Shown: positions 1 through 8,045 of the stretch, one piece after another
How the letters are laid out: each line of letters starts with the position of its first letter
Position numbering within the stretch: the first letter of the stretch is position 1
Assembly (NCBI RefSeq): GCF_000250675.2
Contig: NC_018681.1
Span: forward strand, 7,564,001-7,628,000
Direction: 5' to 3'
DNA: 64,000 nucleotides
Source of the DNA: Nocardia brasiliensis ATCC 700358
Lineage (GTDB): Bacteria; Actinomycetota; Actinomycetes; Mycobacteriales; Mycobacteriaceae
Program-made: the position numbers and the translations under genes
The notes under the pieces: model-generated
What the model saw: the letters and a program-made list of their open reading frames with translations, nothing else
What the model was told of the DNA's origin: nothing
Databases searched by the model: none

Positions 1-1674
1 GATGTCCGCGTCGGCGACGGTCTCCAGCCGGTGCGCGATGACCAGCATCGTCCGGTCCCCGCGCACGGTCGCGAGCGCGGTGCGCACCGCATGCTCGGTC
101 TGCGGGTCGGCGAACGCCGTCGCTTCGTCCAATACCAGCACCGGGACGGCGGAGAGCAGCGCGCGAGCGATTGAAATCCGTTGTGCCTCACCGCCGGACA
201 GTTGCACGTCGACGCCGACGACCGAGTCGTACCCGTGGGGCAGTTCGAGGATCCGGTCGTGAATGTTCGCCAGCCGGGCGATGCGCTCCACGTCCGCACG
301 ATCCGCGTGCGGCACCGCGAGCGCGATGTTGTCGGCGATCGACGCGCGTAGTAGACGGACGTCCTGGAACACGAAGGCGACCCGCCGATACAGCTCCGCG
401 CTGCTCAGGTCGCGCAGGTCGGCACCGCCCAGGGTGACCGAGCCGTGGCGGGGATCGAAGAACCGGGGCAACAGCTGCACCAGCGTCGACTTGCCGCTAC
501 CCGAGGGGCCGACGAGCGCGGTGACCGTCCCCGGTTCGAGCACCAGGTCGATGCCGCGCAGCACCTCGCGGTCGGCGGCATAGCCGAACCGGACCTCGCG
601 CAGTTCGACCCGATGTCCCTGCGGCACAACCGGTTGCGCGGGCTCCGGCAGCGGCGCCACCGCGAGCACCTCTTTGATCCGGCCGACCGCGCGCCCGGCG
701 GCCTGCAGGTCGTCGAAGCCGTGCCCCAGGGCCGCCACCGGCGCGGTCAGCCCCAGCCCGAGCAGCAGGAACGGAAGCAGATCCGCCGGCGCCAGTGAAC
801 CGTTCGTGATCAACGCCGTGCCACCGAGCAATAGCACCAGCAACACGAACGGCGGCGACAGCGCCAGTTGCATACCCGCCGCGATGCCGGAGATACCGAA
901 CACCCAGCGCCGGAACGTCTCGGTGAAAGTGTCTGCCGCCGTACGGAACTCGCGGTGGGCGCGAGCCCCGCCGCCGAACGCCTTGATCACCGCGATGCCC
1001 TGCACGAATTCGATGGCGGCACTGGAGATCCGGCCCATCGCCGCATCGATCTCCGCTTGTTCCCGCTGTCGCTTCGCCGTCATGAACAGCGGCACGTGCG
1101 CGACCGCGAGCAGCACCGGGATCATCGCGATCAAGGTGAGCCGCCAATCGATGGTGAACAGGTAGACCAGCGAAACCAGCGGCACCACGAACGCGGCGAC
1201 CAGTTCCCCCGGGGCGTGCGCGATGAGCGGGTGCACCGCGCTCACGTCCGGCCCCACCACCTTCGCCAGCTCACCGGTCCGCCGACGGGAGAACCAGCCG
1301 ATCGGCACCCGCCCGAGCCGCGCCGCCAGCAGGCGGCGAAACGACAACTGCACCCGTGCGTCCAGCAGGTGCCCGACCCCCGACGACGCCCCGGTGAACA
1401 ACAGTCGCACCAGTAGTCCACCGGCTCCTGCCAGGACCACTGCCCACACATGACCGTCGTCGACAGGCCCGGGCGACAACAGGGTTCGCCCCAACTCCAC
1501 CACCGCGAGCAACGGTGCCAACCCGGCCACCGCCCCGACGATCTGCAACACCGCGACCAGCACGAAGGCAGGCGCATGAGGCCGCACCAACCCCGCCACC
1601 CTCGGTTCCGTTCCGCCGCTGTCCGCCACCGTCGCAGATCGCTCGGTCGCCGCAGCGAGGTCGATGGCGTCCAT
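1..1674 (-). CDS. ABC exporter, fused permease/ATPase, C-terminus outside window
   Basis: A type I ABC exporter half-transporter. 558 codons are visible and the C-terminus lies beyond position 1. The N-terminal ~310 residues are hydrophobic membrane helices, followed by an ATPase domain with Walker A GPSGSGKST, signature LSGGE, Walker B VLVLDEAT and a switch His in VIAHR. The membrane-domain stretches GWFSRRRTGELAKVV and VYLFTIDWRLTL resemble the IrtA/YbtP siderophore-transporter branch, so a mycobactin/nocobactin-type substrate is possible; a partner subunit would lie outside the window. The ATG at 1674 is preceded by AAGGAGG. An inverted TACGCGTA sits just upstream at 1693-1700 and may be an operator. 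Exporter family is sure; substrate is inference. Confidence 0.9.
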   Translation of the reverse strand, partial: MDAIDLAAATERSATVADSGGTEPRVAGLVRPHAPAFVLVAVLQIVGAVAGLAPLLAVVELGRTLLSPGPVDDGHVWAVVLAGAGGLLVRLLFTGASSGVGHLLDARVQLSFRRLLAARLGRVPIGWFSRRRTGELAKVVGPDVSAVHPLIAHAPGELVAAFVVPLVSLVYLFTIDWRLTLIAMIPVLLAVAHVPLFMTAKRQREQAEIDAAMGRISSAAIEFVQGIAVIKAFGGGARAHREFRTAADTFTETFRRWVFGISGIAAGMQLALSPPFVLLVLLLGGTALITNGSLAPADLLPFLLLGLGLTAPVAALGHGFDDLQAAGRAVGRIKEVLAVAPLPEPAQPVVPQGHRVELREVRFGYAADREVLRGIDLVLEPGTVTALVGPSGSGKSTLVQLLPRFFDPRHGSVTLGGADLRDLSSAELYRRVAFVFQDVRLLRASIADNIALAVPHADRADVERIARLANIHDRILELPHGYDSVVGVDVQLSGGEAQRISIARALLSAVPVLVLDEATAFADPQTEHAVRTALATVRGDRTMLVIAHRLETVADADI

Positions 1675-1829
1675 CCCGCCTCCTTATTTTCGTACGCGTA
1701 TAAACAGACTACAGCGCGTCCCCTCGGTCGGCGACTCCGTTTTTCCACCACGCATGCGACGGACGGCGATTCGCAGGCTTGCAACTAAATGACTTGCCTC
1801 GTTCCCCGCAGGCGTCGACCCTGATATCC

Positions 1830-2168
1830 ATGGGGGCGTTGGACGCAATGGCAGCACGGGTGGCCCGCGGCGAGACCGTGCACTTCCGCCCGCGCGGCTC
1901 CTCCATGGTTCCCCTGATCCGCAGCCGCCAACTGGTCACCGTCGCCCCCGTGGACCCCGCCCACGTAGAAGTAGGCGACATCGTCCTCGCCCGCGTCGCC
2001 GGCACCGTCTACCTCCACCTCGTCACCGCCGTCGACGGCACCCGAGTCCAGATCGCCAACAACCGCGGCCACATCAACGGCTGGACCACCCACCCCCGAA
2101 TCTTCGGCCTCTGCACCGCAATCGAAGGCACCCCCCGCCGCAACACCGCGAACAAGGTCAGGTCATGA
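1830..2168 (+). CDS. S24/S26 peptidase-like protein
   Basis: A short protein (112 aa from the ATG at 1830; an in-frame TTG at 1779 would add 17 residues) resembling the LexA/signal-peptidase fold. The RPRGSSMVPLI segment matches the region of the catalytic Ser in S24/S26 enzymes (Gly-x-Ser-Met), and GDIVLARV plus YLHLVTAV match the following beta strands. A general-base Lys is not obvious, so activity is uncertain. There is no HTH domain and no clear transmembrane helix. The 3' end overlaps the convergent response regulator gene by 11 bp. Neither possible start has a strong ribosome-binding site. Confidence 0.6.
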   Translation: MGALDAMAARVARGETVHFRPRGSSMVPLIRSRQLVTVAPVDPAHVEVGDIVLARVAGTVYLHLVTAVDGTRVQIANNRGHINGWTTHPRIFGLCTAIEGTPRRNTANKVRS

Positions 2169-2808
2169 GGCCGCTCTGGTAGGCGAGGACGACGGCTTGG
2201 GTGCGGTCGCGGGAGGCGGTTTTGGCGATCACGTGGGCGACGTGGGTGCGGGTGGTCGCGGGGCTGATGAACAGTTCGGCGCTGATCTCGGCGTTGGAGC
2301 GACCCAAAGCCATGAGAACGAGCACTTCTCGTTCTCTGGCGGTCAGGGCGGTGAGGGCGGCGGGGGCGGTGACCGCGCGTGGGCCCGCGCGGCGCAGTGC
2401 GCCGAGGACGCTGCCGACGATCGCGGGATCGAGCCAGCCGTCACCGGCGGCGCAGCAGCGCACGGCTTGGACGAGGTCGGCGGGGGCGGCGTGTTTGAGC
2501 AGAAAGCCGCTGGCTCCTGCGGCGAGCGCCTCCTGCACGGCGGTGTCTTCGTGAAAGGTGGTGAGCACCAGGACCGCCGGCGCGTCGGGGGTGCTGGTGA
2601 TCGCTCTGGTGGCTTCGATACCGTCCAGCACCGGCATCCGCAGGTCCATCAGAACCACTTGGGGCCCTAGGTTTTTCACGGCTTCGATGGCGGCGGCGCC
2701 GTCGGCGGCCTCGCCGATCACTGCGATGTCGGGGGTCGTGCTCAACAGCAAGACACATCCCGCCCGCACCAGCGCCTCGTCCTCCGCGACGACCACGGTG
2801 ATAGTCAT
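2158..2808 (-). CDS. LuxR/NarL-family response regulator
   Basis: A 216-aa two-component response regulator. The receiver domain carries the acidic pair in VVVAEDEALVRAG, the phospho-acceptor Asp in VVLMDLRMPVLDG, and the conserved Thr and Lys in LVLTTF and GFLLKHAAP. The C-terminal HTH includes LTAREREVLVLMA and a TTRTHVAHVIAK recognition helix. It overlaps the upstream histidine kinase gene by 4 bp (ATGA), so the pair is translationally coupled and almost surely forms one signalling unit. Its targets are not evident; the short gene at 4173-4628 on the same strand lies upstream of the pair. Confidence 0.95.
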   Translation of the reverse strand: MTITVVVAEDEALVRAGCVLLLSTTPDIAVIGEAADGAAAIEAVKNLGPQVVLMDLRMPVLDGIEATRAITSTPDAPAVLVLTTFHEDTAVQEALAAGASGFLLKHAAPADLVQAVRCCAAGDGWLDPAIVGSVLGALRRAGPRAVTAPAALTALTAREREVLVLMALGRSNAEISAELFISPATTRTHVAHVIAKTASRDRTQAVVLAYQSGLMT

Positions 2809-3983
2809 GACACCTCGATCGACGCGTGCGCGGGCAGCGTCGCGTGCACGCACCAGCCGTCGGCTTCCGGCCCGGAGGTCAGCGCACCGCCCAGCGCGTC
2901 GAGGCGTTCGCGCAGGCCACGCAGCCCGGCACCGGTCGACAGCGCCGCGGCGGCAGGCGCCGCGGTGCCGCCGGAGCTGCGGACGGTGACGTCCAGGGTG
3001 TGCTCGGTCCAGGCGACACCGAGTGTGACGGTCGCGCCGCGGCCTGCGTGTTTGGTGACATTGGTGAGCGATTCCTGGACGATCCGGTAGGCCGCGAGGT
3101 CCGCGTCGGGTGTGAGCGGCCGGGCAGTGCCGGTGACGTCGAGGTGCACTTCCAGGTCGGCGCGCCGCGCGGCTTCGAGCAACCGCTCGACGTCGGCGAA
3201 CCGGGCCGTCGCCGTGCCGTCCGGCTCGGGTGAACGCAACAGGCCGAGCATGGAGTGCAATTCGGTCATCGCCTGGGTGCCGGCCTGTTCGATCACCTCC
3301 AGGGCCTGCTGCACGCGGCGGTCGGCGTCGGCGGCGAAGACGCGGGCCGCGCCGGCGTGCAGAATCATGCCTGCCACGGCACCGGTGACGCTGTCGTGCA
3401 GTTCGTGTGCGAGCCGCAAACGCTGTGCGGCAAGCGCCTTTTCGGCCGCCGCGGCGAGTCGGTCCTGCTCGGCTCGGGCATGCTGCTCGCGCGCGTGCGC
3501 CAATCTGCCCAAGCCCCAAGCGATACCGAGGAAGACCGTCCACGCCAGCGCAGCGGCCAGGAAGCCGCGCAGCTGGGATTCAGCGGGTTCGGCCTGCGCG
3601 AAGCGATAGCTGAACAGTCCGAGCGGCACGGCGGACGCGACGAGCACCAGCCGTGCGGTGACCCCGGGTACCCGGCCGGCCACCGCATAGCTCGCCACCA
3701 GCAGGAAGGCGAACGGATAATATACCGGGACAACAAGATTGACGCCGGTGTACAGCCACGCGACCAGCCACACCCGCAGCGGGAACCGGCGGCGCGCCAG
3801 CAGGGCCAGGCAGAGACCGGCGACGGCGAGCGGGATCACCCACAGCGGCAACGTCGCGCCACCGATCAGGTGCTGCTCCCCGTGCCAGAACGCCAGATCC
3901 ACCGCGCCGGTGACGGATACCAGCGCGACGTCGACGGCGCGACCCCACCGCGACGCGATCCTGGTGTGCGGCGGCTCCGTCAC
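2805..3983 (-). CDS. Sensor histidine kinase, HisKA_3 type
   Basis: A membrane sensor kinase of the NarX/DesK-like class that partners the LuxR regulator at 2158-2808. The N-terminal ~170 residues form about five membrane helices with short loops, so sensing is probably within the membrane. A coiled linker rich in Ala/Glu/Gln follows, then the phospho-acceptor motif LAHELHDSV and a HATPase domain with YRIVQESLTNVTKHA (N box) and GAGLRGLRERLDALGG (G box). The GTG start at 3983 is chosen as it gives a short N-terminus before the first helix; an upstream start at 4046 would also be in frame. Confidence 0.92.
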   Translation of the reverse strand: MTEPPHTRIASRWGRAVDVALVSVTGAVDLAFWHGEQHLIGGATLPLWVIPLAVAGLCLALLARRRFPLRVWLVAWLYTGVNLVVPVYYPFAFLLVASYAVAGRVPGVTARLVLVASAVPLGLFSYRFAQAEPAESQLRGFLAAALAWTVFLGIAWGLGRLAHAREQHARAEQDRLAAAAEKALAAQRLRLAHELHDSVTGAVAGMILHAGAARVFAADADRRVQQALEVIEQAGTQAMTELHSMLGLLRSPEPDGTATARFADVERLLEAARRADLEVHLDVTGTARPLTPDADLAAYRIVQESLTNVTKHAGRGATVTLGVAWTEHTLDVTVRSSGGTAAPAAAALSTGAGLRGLRERLDALGGALTSGPEADGWCVHATLPAHASIEVS

Positions 3984-4172
3984 GACCGACCGGCTTTCCC
4001 GGCCGGGCGGCCACCGTCCGCGACCGCTCGATACCGGCCGCCGCACACCCCTCGGCTCGCCGATATCTGCCGCGTCATGAGCAGCAGTTTCCCACGAATC
4101 CGGGCGGCAGGTCTGCGGTTCTACCGGCTCTCACCTGCCGAGATAGGGTCCCGGGCGGGCGAATTCGTGGGA

Positions 4173-4628
4173 TCAGCCGCCGAATAGCCGGAAGATGAAC
4201 CGCAGCGGATCCTCCACCGGGATCTCGGGCAGCGTCGGCGGTGGCGCCTCGGCGAGCACCACACGCACGGCCGCGACGATCTCGGCGGTGCTCGGCTGCA
4301 CGAATCGCGGGAAGCCCAGCGGATCTTCCTGCAACACCACCGGCACGCCACGCACCGGCGCGGCCGAGAACGCGGCGAGTTCCAGCAGCACCAATTCGGC
4401 GGCGTCGGGTACCACCCGGACCCGCGCGACATCGATGACCTCGGCGATACCGTCCTCGGCCGCGAACACGCCGACCCGCACCGCCCGTGGCTGCTGCGCG
4501 AGCACCTCGTTAAGCGGCGGGTCGACCAGGACGAATTCCGGTTCGATCAAAGTGCCCGCGCCGAGGACTTCCCCCGTGGCACCGGCCGCGTCGACCGCGT
4601 ACACCACGACCAAGGTCCGCCTCGTCAT
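4173..4628 (-). CDS. Trypsin-like fold protein lacking visible catalytic residues
   Basis: A 151-aa protein. The segment GAGTLIEPEFVLVDPPL aligns by eye with the trypsin pattern in which the catalytic His would follow (TL..P.WVLTAAHC), but no His is there. AELVLLELA resembles the strand around the catalytic Asp (D-I-A-L-L-x-L), also changed, and no GDSGGP region follows. It is therefore probably a pseudoprotease or only a beta-barrel lookalike. No signal peptide is seen. It lies 175 bp from the lanthipeptide synthetase gene and is divergent from it, so a role in that locus is possible but unproven. Confidence 0.5.
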   Translation of the reverse strand: MTRRTLVVVYAVDAAGATGEVLGAGTLIEPEFVLVDPPLNEVLAQQPRAVRVGVFAAEDGIAEVIDVARVRVVPDAAELVLLELAAFSAAPVRGVPVVLQEDPLGFPRFVQPSTAEIVAAVRVVLAEAPPPTLPEIPVEDPLRFIFRLFGG

Positions 4629-4803
4629 GGGCAGCAGTGTCGCACGAATCGCCCTGCTACGACGTCGCGATGAGGTTTCTCGTCGCGGTGCGGTACGCGC
4701 ACGACACCGCACCGGGCCGATTCGCCGCAGGGTGCCGTCCGGCCATTCTTGACTCGTTCGATTCCCCCGCCGACCAGGCCGAATCCGAGAGGACGTGACT
4801 CCA

Positions 4804-7422
4804 ATGGTGCAAGATACGGCGTTCACGTTCGCCCACCCCGACTACTACGAACCGTTCGACCGTACCGACCCGGGCAGGCGCTACAACCCGACCCGGCCGC
4901 CGCACGGCTGGACCCGGCGCGAGTCCGAGGTGTGGACGCACTGGACTCCCCCGCAGACCGAACTGCCGGCGCAGGGCTGGAAGGTGCACGTCTCCACGGC
5001 ACTCGGCTCCGCCCAGCAGGTGCTGGACGTGGTGAGCACCGCGTGTGCCGACCTGGGCGTCGCCTTCAAACATCTCACCGGCAAGCAGTACTTCCTCTGG
5101 CTGCACGGCAAGCACGGCAGCCGCGTGCAGAGCGGCAAGTTCTGCGCGGTCTACCCGCCGACACCGCAGCTCGCCTACGTCCTGCTCGAACGGCTGGAAC
5201 GCGAATTGTCCGGTGTCGCAGGGCCGTACGTGCTCACCGACCGGCGCTTCGGCACGTCGCAGTGCGTGTCCTACCGCTACGGCGCGTTCCGTCCGCGCCA
5301 TCGCCTGCAAGCCGACGGCACGCGGGTACCGACCATGCTCGCACTCGACGGCACCGAGGTGCCCGACGAGCGCCGCCCCGGCTTCCTGCTCCCCGCGGGC
5401 ATCGCCGACCCGTTCGGACCGGTGGCCGACGCGGACGGCGACGAGGACGTGCACTTCCACGGCTACACCTTCGAATCCGTGCTGCAGCCGAGCAACGCCG
5501 GCGGCGCGTATCGCGCCCGCCGCGAGGACGGCACGCCGGTCTTCGTGAAAGAGGCTCGCGCCCACAACGGTTACGCGGGCAACGAGGACGCGCGCACCCG
5601 GCTGGAGCGCGAATATCTCACCCTGCGCGCCCTGCACGCCGCCGCGCCCGGCCTCGCCCCCGCGCCGGTCGAGCTGTTCACCGAATGGGAACACACCTAC
5701 CTCGTCACCGAATTCGTGCCGGGCCGCACGCTCAGCAAGTGGATGGTCGCGACGAATCCGCTGATCCACGCCGGGGCCGGCCCGGCCGTGTTCGCCGCCT
5801 ACTACCGGCGGTGCGCGCACCTGCTCGCGCAGCTCACGGCCCAGCTGGCCACGCTGCACGACCTCGGTTACGCCTTCGTCGACGTCTCTCCGGGCAACGT
5901 CCTGGTCGATGATCAGGACACCGTGCGCCTCATCGACTTCGAGGCCACCCAGCCCGTGGACCACCCGCTCGGCCTGCTCGGCACGCCCGGTTACGAACCG
6001 CCGGAATCCCGCGCGCCGGGGGCCCGGGCGAAGATCGATCCCCTGCACGTCGACGCCTACGGCCTGCGCGCGATCGCGCAACTGCTGGTCTTCCCGATGC
6101 ACGAAGCCGCGCGGCGCAGCCCTGAGACGCTGGATCACCTGTACGCCGATCTGGCCGAATTATGCCCTCCCCCAGCGGATTTATGGGCAGCGGTGGCGCA
6201 TACGCGAACCACGCCCCCGGTGCGGCGCCTGCCTTCGCCCGAGGAAGTCCGTTGTGCGCCCGCGGAAACGGTGCGGTGGTTGCGCGATCGGACGGCTGAC
6301 GCGCTGACCCGGATGGCCGAACTCACCAACCCGCGCTGGGTGTATCCCACTGCGCCGGAGGGCCATCGGACCAACACCGCATGCGTGGCCTACGGCACCG
6401 CCGGCGTGCTGCACGCCTTGCGCGCCGCCGGGCGCGACATCGATCCCGCGATCATCGAACGGTTGCGCGTCACAGCTCTGCGTGATCGGCATCGGACCGG
6501 GCCGGGACTGCTGTACGGCAACGCCGGAATCGCCTGGGTACTGGACGATCTCGGCGAGCGCGACGCGGCACTGACCCTACTCGCCGCGGCGAACGGCCAC
6601 CGGCTGGCGACCGAGTCGCCGAGCTGGGGCGGCGGTGCGGCGGGCCTCGCGATGACGCACCTGTCCTTCTTCCACCGCACCGGCGACGCCGACCACCTCG
6701 AGCAGGCGCAACGTCTGCTCGACGCGGTACCCGACGGCGCTGCGCTGCGCCACGCGCTCGGCCCGGACCATCCGTCCGGCCTCGCGCACGGCAGGCCCGG
6801 CCTCGCGCTCGCGCTCTACTACCTGTCGATGTGCACCGGCGCGCCGGAACCGTTCGAACGGGGGCTGCGGCTGCTGCGCGCCGAACTCGGGCACACCGAG
6901 CCGATTCCGGTCGGCGCGTTGGGCTTCCGGGTCTCGGACACCGACCGGCGCAACATGCCGTACCTGGCGTGCGGCAGCGCGGGCTACGCCCACGTCCTCG
7001 CCCGATACCTCGGCCACCGATCCGACCCGGAACTCGCCGCGGTGCTGCGCAGTTGCGTTCGAGCCGTTGGCATTCGGTTCACCGCGGCACCCGGGCTGTG
7101 CCAGGGCCAAGCCGGCTTGGCGCTCGTGCACGCCGACGTGGCGGCCCGATTCCCGGACGAGAACTTCCTGCCCGACGCGGACCGGCGCGCGACCGCGCTG
7201 TTCAAGTACGCGATCGCGGACGGGACCGGCGTCCGCTGGCTCGGCGGCCTGGGACAGCGCCTCAGCGCCGATCTGGCCACCGGTTCCGCGGGCATCCTGC
7301 TGGCCCTCCAGCACGCCACCGGCGGCGTCACCGATCCGCTCTTCACCCTCGACCACTGCCTCGCCGAGCACCCCGCCCGGCCCCGGACCGCCCGTCCGCG
7401 AAGCGATTTCGAGAGGAGGTGA
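4804..7422 (+). CDS. lanKC: Class III lanthipeptide synthetase (lyase-kinase-cyclase)
   Basis: This 872-aa enzyme is expected to phosphorylate Ser in the precursor core, eliminate phosphate to dehydroalanine and guide thioether (lanthionine/labionin) ring closure. Residues ~1-220 form the lyase region. The kinase domain shows Lys249 (VFVKEAR), a catalytic loop with Asp360 and Asn365 (DVSPGN) and Asp378 in DFE. The C-terminal cyclase-like domain keeps LanC-type motifs: GLAHGRPG (His662), LACGSAG (Cys723) and LCQGQAG (Cys766-Gln767). In zinc-dependent LanC enzymes the third reads Cys-His-Gly, so one zinc ligand is replaced by Gln, which fits class III rather than class IV. The ATG at 4804 has GAGAGGA 11 nt upstream; a GTG at 4795 is too close to it. 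Precursor genes follow after 3 bp. Confidence 0.95.
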   Translation: MVQDTAFTFAHPDYYEPFDRTDPGRRYNPTRPPHGWTRRESEVWTHWTPPQTELPAQGWKVHVSTALGSAQQVLDVVSTACADLGVAFKHLTGKQYFLWLHGKHGSRVQSGKFCAVYPPTPQLAYVLLERLERELSGVAGPYVLTDRRFGTSQCVSYRYGAFRPRHRLQADGTRVPTMLALDGTEVPDERRPGFLLPAGIADPFGPVADADGDEDVHFHGYTFESVLQPSNAGGAYRARREDGTPVFVKEARAHNGYAGNEDARTRLEREYLTLRALHAAAPGLAPAPVELFTEWEHTYLVTEFVPGRTLSKWMVATNPLIHAGAGPAVFAAYYRRCAHLLAQLTAQLATLHDLGYAFVDVSPGNVLVDDQDTVRLIDFEATQPVDHPLGLLGTPGYEPPESRAPGARAKIDPLHVDAYGLRAIAQLLVFPMHEAARRSPETLDHLYADLAELCPPPADLWAAVAHTRTTPPVRRLPSPEEVRCAPAETVRWLRDRTADALTRMAELTNPRWVYPTAPEGHRTNTACVAYGTAGVLHALRAAGRDIDPAIIERLRVTALRDRHRTGPGLLYGNAGIAWVLDDLGERDAALTLLAAANGHRLATESPSWGGGAAGLAMTHLSFFHRTGDADHLEQAQRLLDAVPDGAALRHALGPDHPSGLAHGRPGLALALYYLSMCTGAPEPFERGLRLLRAELGHTEPIPVGALGFRVSDTDRRNMPYLACGSAGYAHVLARYLGHRSDPELAAVLRSCVRAVGIRFTAAPGLCQGQAGLALVHADVAARFPDENFLPDADRRATALFKYAIADGTGVRWLGGLGQRLSADLATGSAGILLALQHATGGVTDPLFTLDHCLAEHPARPRTARPRSDFERR

Positions 7423-7425
7423 GCC

Positions 7426-7536
7426 ATGACCAAGGTGCTGAAGCTCCAGCTGCACGCCGACCCCGAACTCGGCGACGACGCGCCGCTCAGCTCGTACAGC
7501 GAGCACCACTGCAACCAGGAAGCCGAGGTGGTCTGA
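7426..7536 (+). CDS. lanA1: Class III lanthipeptide precursor 1
   Basis: A 36-aa peptide missed by ordinary gene calling. The leader holds VLKLQ (residues 4-8), matching the LxLQ-type recognition box of class III leaders. The core follows DDAP (17-20) and contains Ser22-x2-Ser25-x3-Cys29, the standard labionin/lanthionine pattern, in SSYSEHHC. An acidic tail ends in Val-Val. AGGAGGTGAGCC precedes the ATG. If the linked prolyl oligopeptidase cuts after Pro20, the mature part is 16 residues. It is nearly the same as precursor 3 through Cys29, pointing to tandem duplication. Confidence 0.9.
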   Translation: MTKVLKLQLHADPELGDDAPLSSYSEHHCNQEAEVV

Positions 7537-7582
7537 GCCCCCGCGCAGCCGATTCGACAGCAGCGCGGAGGAGGTGAACAAC

Positions 7583-7693
7583 ATGACCAACGTGCTGAAG
7601 CTGCAGTGGCAGGCCCCCGCCGAGATCGGCGACGACACGCCGTTCAGCGCCACGAGCGTCCATCACTGCGGCCCGACCGACGACGACCAGTGA
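7583..7693 (+). CDS. lanA2: Class III lanthipeptide precursor 2
   Basis: A 36-aa paralogue of precursor 1. The leader has VLKLQW, then an invariant GDD and DDTP (17-20). The core has Ser22-x2-Ser25-x3-Cys29 in FSATSVHHC, then a Gly-Pro and an Asp-rich tail. Thr24 is an extra possible dehydration site. A second Pro (Pro31) could give a further cut by the locus peptidase. A strong AGGAGGTGAACAAC ribosome-binding site precedes the ATG. The leader is close to those of precursors 1 and 3 while the core is different, as expected for diversified products made by one synthetase. Confidence 0.9.
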   Translation: MTNVLKLQWQAPAEIGDDTPFSATSVHHCGPTDDDQ

Positions 7694-7727
7694 CACCAGA
7701 ACCACGCATCGAGAGGAGGTGAACAAC

Positions 7728-7853
7728 ATGACCAAGGTACTGAAGCTCCAGCTGCAGTCCGACCCGGAGCTCGGCGACGACGCGCCGATGAGTTCCTACA
7801 GCGAGCACCACTGCGGTGGCGGCCAGGGCGGCGGCTCGGAAGAGGTGCTGTAG
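7728..7853 (+). CDS. lanA3: Class III lanthipeptide precursor 3
   Basis: A 41-aa paralogue. The leader is VLKLQLQSDPELGDDAP, and the core again has Ser22-x2-Ser25-x3-Cys29 (SSYSEHHC). It differs from precursor 1 mainly in the tail, which is a Gly-rich run (GGGQGGGSEEVL) after the Cys. The ribosome-binding site is AGGAGGTGAACAAC. The 3' end is followed within 11 bp by a strong hairpin, so precursors 1-3 probably form the highly expressed part of the transcript. Confidence 0.9.
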   Translation: MTKVLKLQLQSDPELGDDAPMSSYSEHHCGGGQGGGSEEVL

Positions 7854-7863
7854 TCCGATCGAT

Positions 7864-7894
7864 CGCCGGGCGCGGGTGCTACCCGTGCCCGGCG
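7864..7894 (+). terminator. Hairpin between precursors 3 and 4 (terminator or attenuator)
   Basis: An inverted repeat with arms CGCCGGGCGCGGGT and ACCCGTGCCCGGCG around a 3-nt loop (GCT). All 14 pairs form if one G-U wobble is allowed. It lies between the three-precursor block and precursor 4/transporter/peptidase. A hairpin here would let precursors be made in excess over downstream proteins by partial termination, as in other lanthipeptide operons. There is no T-tract, which is usual for actinobacteria. Confidence 0.75.
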
Positions 7895-7924
7895 AAATCT
7901 CTTGTATCCCAGAAGGAAAGAAAC

Positions 7925-8041
7925 ATGGAAAACCAGAACATGGTCGCGCTGGCGACCATGAGCACCGATGACGATCTGATCGACGACGCACCGATCAGTG
8001 TGTTCTCCGTCGTCTATTGCGACGACGCGTATTTCGGGTGA
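7925..8041 (+). CDS. lanA4: Class III lanthipeptide precursor 4, divergent leader
   Basis: A 38-aa peptide whose core follows the same plan: DDAP (20-23), then Ser25-x2-Ser28-x3-Cys32 in ISVFSVVYC, and a short tail ending Tyr-Phe-Gly. The leader lacks the VLKLQ box of the other three and reads MVALATM in that place, so it may bind LanKC differently. The core is hydrophobic, with no His. AGAAGGAAAGAAAC precedes the ATG. The MFS gene starts 4 bp after its stop, so it is cotranscribed with export and processing genes. Confidence 0.82.
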   Translation: MENQNMVALATMSTDDDLIDDAPISVFSVVYCDDAYFG

Positions 8042-8045
8042 AACG

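Noticed and set aside
2158..3983. Two-component system as dedicated regulator of the lanthipeptide locus
   Set aside because: It lies upstream on the opposite strand with another gene between, and no shared operator was found, so a link is only proximity.
4657..6138. 493-codon frame on the minus strand opposite lanKC
   Set aside because: Shadow frame rich in Arg/Gly/Val; lanKC has kinase and cyclase motifs on the plus strand.
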